Below are positions 4,945 through 5,669 of a DNA stretch of 5,669 nucleotides, piece by piece (the stretch's first letter is position 1; each line of letters opens with the position of its first letter). The notes beneath the pieces are model-generated. The model saw only the letters and a program-made list of their open reading frames with translations, made no database searches and was not told the origin of the DNA. The stretch lies in contig CANNRM010000049.1 in the NCBI GenBank assembly GCA_947508155.1, positions 1-5,669 of the forward strand, written 5' to 3'. Both the position numbers and the translations under genes were made by a program. The DNA comes from Rickettsiales bacterium. Lineage in GTDB: Bacteria > Pseudomonadota > Alphaproteobacteria > Rickettsiales > Rickettsiaceae.

Positions 4945-5412
4945 TTACCTTATTACATCTAAATTCTTTTGCATCATAGCTCTTGATGTAGCTATAACTT
5001 CTAAATTTGCTTCATATGCCCTTTGAGCCTCACTTGCATCAGCTCTTTCTATTTCTTTTCTCACATTTGGCATTTTAACATATCCATTTATATCAGCTGC
5101 TGGATGAGATGGCTCGTATTTAAAATCAAAATCCGACTTATCTTCATCATATTTTTTTACACGCAACAAATTTGCTTTTTTATGTTTGTCATATTTATTC
5201 TCAACAAACATAATTTTTCTTCTATACGGATCCCCTCCAGGAACATCGCTCGTAGAAAGTTCATTGGCAATATTTTCGGCAACTATTTTTAATCGCTCGC
5301 TTTGAATATTATTCCCTTGAGACGCTATTTCAATCGCCTTTTGCAAGCTATCTTCAATCGCCCAGGAGGCCATTGGAGCAAAAAACAATATAGCTATTAT
5401 GATCCTTAACAT
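4945..5412 (-). CDS. flgC: Flagellar proximal rod protein FlgC with an N-terminal signal peptide
   Basis: FlgC forms part of the proximal rod of the flagellar basal body. The family blocks are present: ERLKIVAENIAN at 39-50, GGDPYRRK at 59-66, PSHPAADINGYVKMPNV at 101-117 and the C-terminal YEANLEVIATSRAMMQKNLD at 133-152. Ahead of this, residues 1-18 form a textbook Sec signal peptide: basic Arg3, hydrophobic run IIIAILFFA, and SWA before a likely cut after Ala18. Without it the remaining protein begins about where ordinary FlgC begins. Rod proteins are normally exported by the flagellar type III apparatus and lack such a signal. Met14 is an alternative start but has no SD. The ATG at 5412 lies 3 nt after the flgB stop, with GGGGGG and AGGA upstream. 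Identity is sure; the signal peptide is a prediction from composition. Confidence 0.93.
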   Translation of the reverse strand: MLRIIIAILFFAPMASWAIEDSLQKAIEIASQGNNIQSERLKIVAENIANELSTSDVPGGDPYRRKIMFVENKYDKHKKANLLRVKKYDEDKSDFDFKYEPSHPAADINGYVKMPNVRKEIERADASEAQRAYEANLEVIATSRAMMQKNLDVIR

Positions 5413-5415
5413 ATC

Positions 5416-5669
5416 CTATTGCCCCCCCGAACCAGACGCCGCACTGATAAGATCCATAGCACTACGATAGTTCTTAAGCGCCGCTGCTGTTTCATCACCA
5501 TTCTGTGCCATATTTGTCACTTGTTTGGTTATATCCACATTATTCTTATTTGGTTTCATGGGAGAAGTCTTATCCAGCACCGCAGAATATTTACGTGCTT
5601 TATTTTTCCCAACTAGATGGTGTGGGTCCGTTGTTTTCATACGTACCTTAGGAATCCTAACCTTATGAC
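5416..5669 (-). CDS. flgB: Flagellar proximal rod protein FlgB, 5' end outside window
   Basis: The frame is open from the stop at 5418-5416 to the right edge of the window. Codons for HKVRIPKVR precede the first Met at 5640, so that Met is internal and the true start lies beyond the window. What is visible is the C-terminal 83 residues of a protein normally near 130. MKTTDPHHL matches the mid-protein LxxTxPxHL motif of FlgB, and NNVDITKQVTNMAQNGDE, followed by a helix ending MDLISAASG, matches the NxVDIExEMxxMA C-terminal region. The N-terminal SQR...NIANADTPGY part must lie outside. It is the first visible gene of flgB-flgC-fliE. A run of seven G (C on the plus strand, 5422-5428) encodes its last glycines, right before the stop. 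Confidence 0.88.
   Translation of the reverse strand, partial: HKVRIPKVRMKTTDPHHLVGKNKARKYSAVLDKTSPMKPNKNNVDITKQVTNMAQNGDETAAALKNYRSAMDLISAASGSGGQ

Noticed and set aside
5023..5292. Plus-strand open frame of 89 codons, rich in Phe and Ile
   Set aside because: It is antisense to flgC, whose conserved motifs are unambiguous. The hydrophobic look comes from reading Lys/Glu-rich codons backwards.
5638..5640. ATG taken as the start of a 74-residue FlgB
   Set aside because: The frame stays open upstream to the window edge and the protein would lack the conserved N-terminal half of FlgB. This Met belongs to the internal MKTTDPHHL motif, so the gene is cut by the window and not truncated in the genome.

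Overview
The window is an AT-rich piece of bacterial chromosome (G+C judged by eye in the high thirties) packed with short, often overlapping genes. The proteins point to an alphaproteobacterium. The TatC N-terminal half looks alphaproteobacterial or Rickettsia-like, and flgB-flgC-fliE is in the proximal-rod gene order. AT-richness plus a flagellum would fit a flagellated Rickettsiales/Holosporales-type or other low-GC alphaproteobacterium. That placement is inference, because no rRNA or marker gene is present.

All protein genes lie on the minus strand, so transcription runs from high to low coordinates. At the right edge, 5669-4488, are flgB (5' end outside the window), flgC and fliE, which encode flagellar basal-body rod and export-gate adapter proteins and are only 3-4 nt apart. 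FlgC carries an apparent Sec signal peptide, which is not normal for this protein. A tRNA-Glu(UUC) gene on the plus strand (4392-4466) follows, with its own promoter. It converges on fliE and diverges from tatD.

From 4264 to 1221 there is one run of five genes: tatD (TatD nuclease), an AlkD-family DNA alkylation-repair protein, an SRPBCC (START-like) protein, a LysE/RhtB-family exporter and a chloramphenicol-phosphotransferase-like P-loop kinase. Consecutive genes overlap by 16, 10, 4 and 1 nt, so they are almost certainly one translationally coupled operon. The combination of DNA repair, lipophilic-ligand-binding fold, exporter and antibiotic-modifying-type kinase suggests a defence or detoxification role. 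That role is a hypothesis.

From 1201 to 1 there is a strong sigma70-type promoter (TTGACG-17-TATAAT) with a palindrome over its -10 box. It drives a small antitoxin-like gene, a PIN-domain (VapC-type) toxin gene and tatC (3' end outside the window). The toxin gene overlaps the tatC start by 23 nt, so the Tat translocase gene appears to be wired to the toxin-antitoxin promoter.

There is no gene-free stretch over 300 nt. The longest, 4265-4391, holds two divergent promoters. I saw no insertion sequence, CRISPR array, phage gene or strong rho-independent terminator. The points most worth following up are the FlgC signal peptide, the five-gene repair/export/kinase operon and the toxin-antitoxin-tatC arrangement.
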